This document shows, piece after piece, positions 6,158-6,928 of a stretch of DNA of 6,928 bases. This DNA comes from Chlamydiota bacterium (GTDB taxonomy: Bacteria > Chlamydiota > Chlamydiia > Chlamydiales > JAJFMK01). The stretch's first letter is position 1; each line of letters begins with the position of its first letter. The notes under the pieces were generated by a model. That model saw nothing but the letters and a program-made list of their open reading frames with translations. It made no database searches and was not told the DNA's origin. The stretch lies in assembly GCA_021772215.1 (NCBI GenBank), contig JAJFMK010000134.1:1-6928 (forward strand). Reading direction: 5' to 3'. Position numbers and translations under genes: made by a program.

Positions 6158-6928
6158 TTAAGCAAGTTTTGCTCTGAGCTGATCAAAAGCGTCCATTCCG
6201 CCTTCGTTAGGCCCTGTAACATAGCGGTTTGGGCCAGGCTCAAAGGTCACTTTGCCTCGCAAAGCTTCCGGATTGATCTCAGAGATCGCGGCGAGAAGAG
6301 CTCTTTGGCGATTGATCGGAGTGGGACGGCCCGATATCAATTCAAAAACTTCATGAAAGGACCATAAACCAGCTGTTTTTTGGCGCAGCAGCTCGCAGGC
6401 GTAGATGGCGCCGAGGGGGTTGTGACCGCTTCTGGTTGCTAGATAGAGCCCTGCTGCGTCGGCCTCATACGCCTTTTGTCTGTCCATGAAGGTGTGGAGG
6501 AGGTTGTTGTTGATCCTGTTTACATAAGAGTTGTTAATTCTAAAGAACTTTAACGTTGCAGAGATAACGGTCGAGGCGGTCATTCTCATAAGAGAATGCC
6601 TTGAGGCAGTGTGAGAGATCTCATGAGCTACAACTAGGGCAACGATATCATCGGAAGCTACATCGCTAAGGTCAACAATCACCTTAGACCCATCAGCAAA
6701 CTCGATGGTCGAAGATGTGACTTCTTTCCCTGCGATAGATCCCTCAATCTCTTTGATGAGTTGAGAGTGAATGATGATGCCGCCTCCAGGAGTGGCTTCA
6801 GATCGCATTTCTATTGAGGCGACAGTGTAGGTGCGGTAATCAAAAGGCGTCTCTCCAGTAGGGTTGATAAGATTCCCATTGTCTTCAACAATTTTTGTGG
6901 TCACTTCTTTTACTCGCTGCGCTAAGGT
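6158..6928 (-). CDS. M48-family zinc metalloprotease, 5' end outside window
   Basis: The reverse frame is open from the window edge to the TAA at 6158-6160. A GTG at 6904 could serve as a start, but the eight codons before it (TLAQRVKE) continue smoothly, so the real N-terminus, possibly with a signal peptide, probably lies beyond the window. Counting from that GTG, the zinc-binding HEISH motif is His94-Glu95-His98, followed by RH at 102-103. The third zinc ligand is expected at Glu147 in YEADAAGLYLA. GHNPLGAI (160-167) and the RPTPINRQRALL region follow as in M48 proteins of the YggG/LoiP and BepA type, which act on envelope proteins. A stretch of about 35 residues separates the usual PGGGIII strand (39-45) from HEISH and contains an extra segment near 52-80. 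No membrane segment is seen in the visible part. The family is secure; substrate and location are not shown. Confidence 0.9.
   Translation of the reverse strand, partial: TLAQRVKEVTTKIVEDNGNLINPTGETPFDYRTYTVASIEMRSEATPGGGIIIHSQLIKEIEGSIAGKEVTSSTIEFADGSKVIVDLSDVASDDIVALVVAHEISHTASRHSLMRMTASTVISATLKFFRINNSYVNRINNNLLHTFMDRQKAYEADAAGLYLATRSGHNPLGAIYACELLRQKTAGLWSFHEVFELISGRPTPINRQRALLAAISEINPEALRGKVTFEPGPNRYVTGPNEGGMDAFDQLRAKLA

Noticed and set aside
6136..6165. Possible kbl promoter on the reverse strand: TTGCTT, 18 bases, GATAAT
   Set aside because: The -35 matches only three of six consensus bases, and the predicted start would fall inside the hairpin arm. kbl may instead be co-transcribed with the upstream protease gene.

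Overview
This 6.9-kb window is bacterial. It combines core amino-acid metabolism with eukaryote-like leucine-rich-repeat (LRR) genes. The mix of a kbl-tdh operon, an M48 metalloprotease and LRR proteins of two different classes suggests a host-associated bacterium, such as an amoeba-associated member of the Chlamydiota or a Legionella-like organism. That placement is inferred from gene content only; no marker gene is present.

Layout. Positions 1-1805 (+ strand): an AT-rich pair of genes joined by an ATGA overlap. The first encodes a phosphoribosyltransferase-like protein that may be cut at the window edge. The second encodes an LRR protein with six gapless 23-residue repeats. Positions 1819-2055 (- strand): a broken copy of the last 68 codons of tdh. 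Positions 2060-3805 (- strand): an AT-rich gene for a 581-residue protein with ribonuclease-inhibitor/NLR-type LRRs. Positions 3892-6106 (- strand): a complete kbl-tdh operon with a 17-bp gene overlap. It degrades L-threonine to glycine and acetyl-CoA by way of 2-amino-3-ketobutyrate. Positions 6158-6928 (- strand): an M48-type zinc metalloprotease whose 5' end lies outside the window.

The most notable structure is a 207-bp direct repeat (1819-2025 and 3892-4098, five differences) of the tdh 3' end, including its stop codon. The repeats flank the second LRR gene with an exact period of 2,073 bp. This looks like a cargo unit inserted into the 3' part of tdh that supplied a replacement tail and left the displaced tail next to the neighbouring LRR gene. 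Recombination between the repeats would remove the LRR gene and leave an intact tdh reading frame. No recombinase gene is visible in the unit.

A second notable signal is a perfect 6-bp hairpin in the kbl leader that buries its Shine-Dalgarno sequence. I found no rRNA, tRNA, CRISPR array, insertion sequence or convincing intrinsic terminator. No gap between genes exceeds 100 bases.
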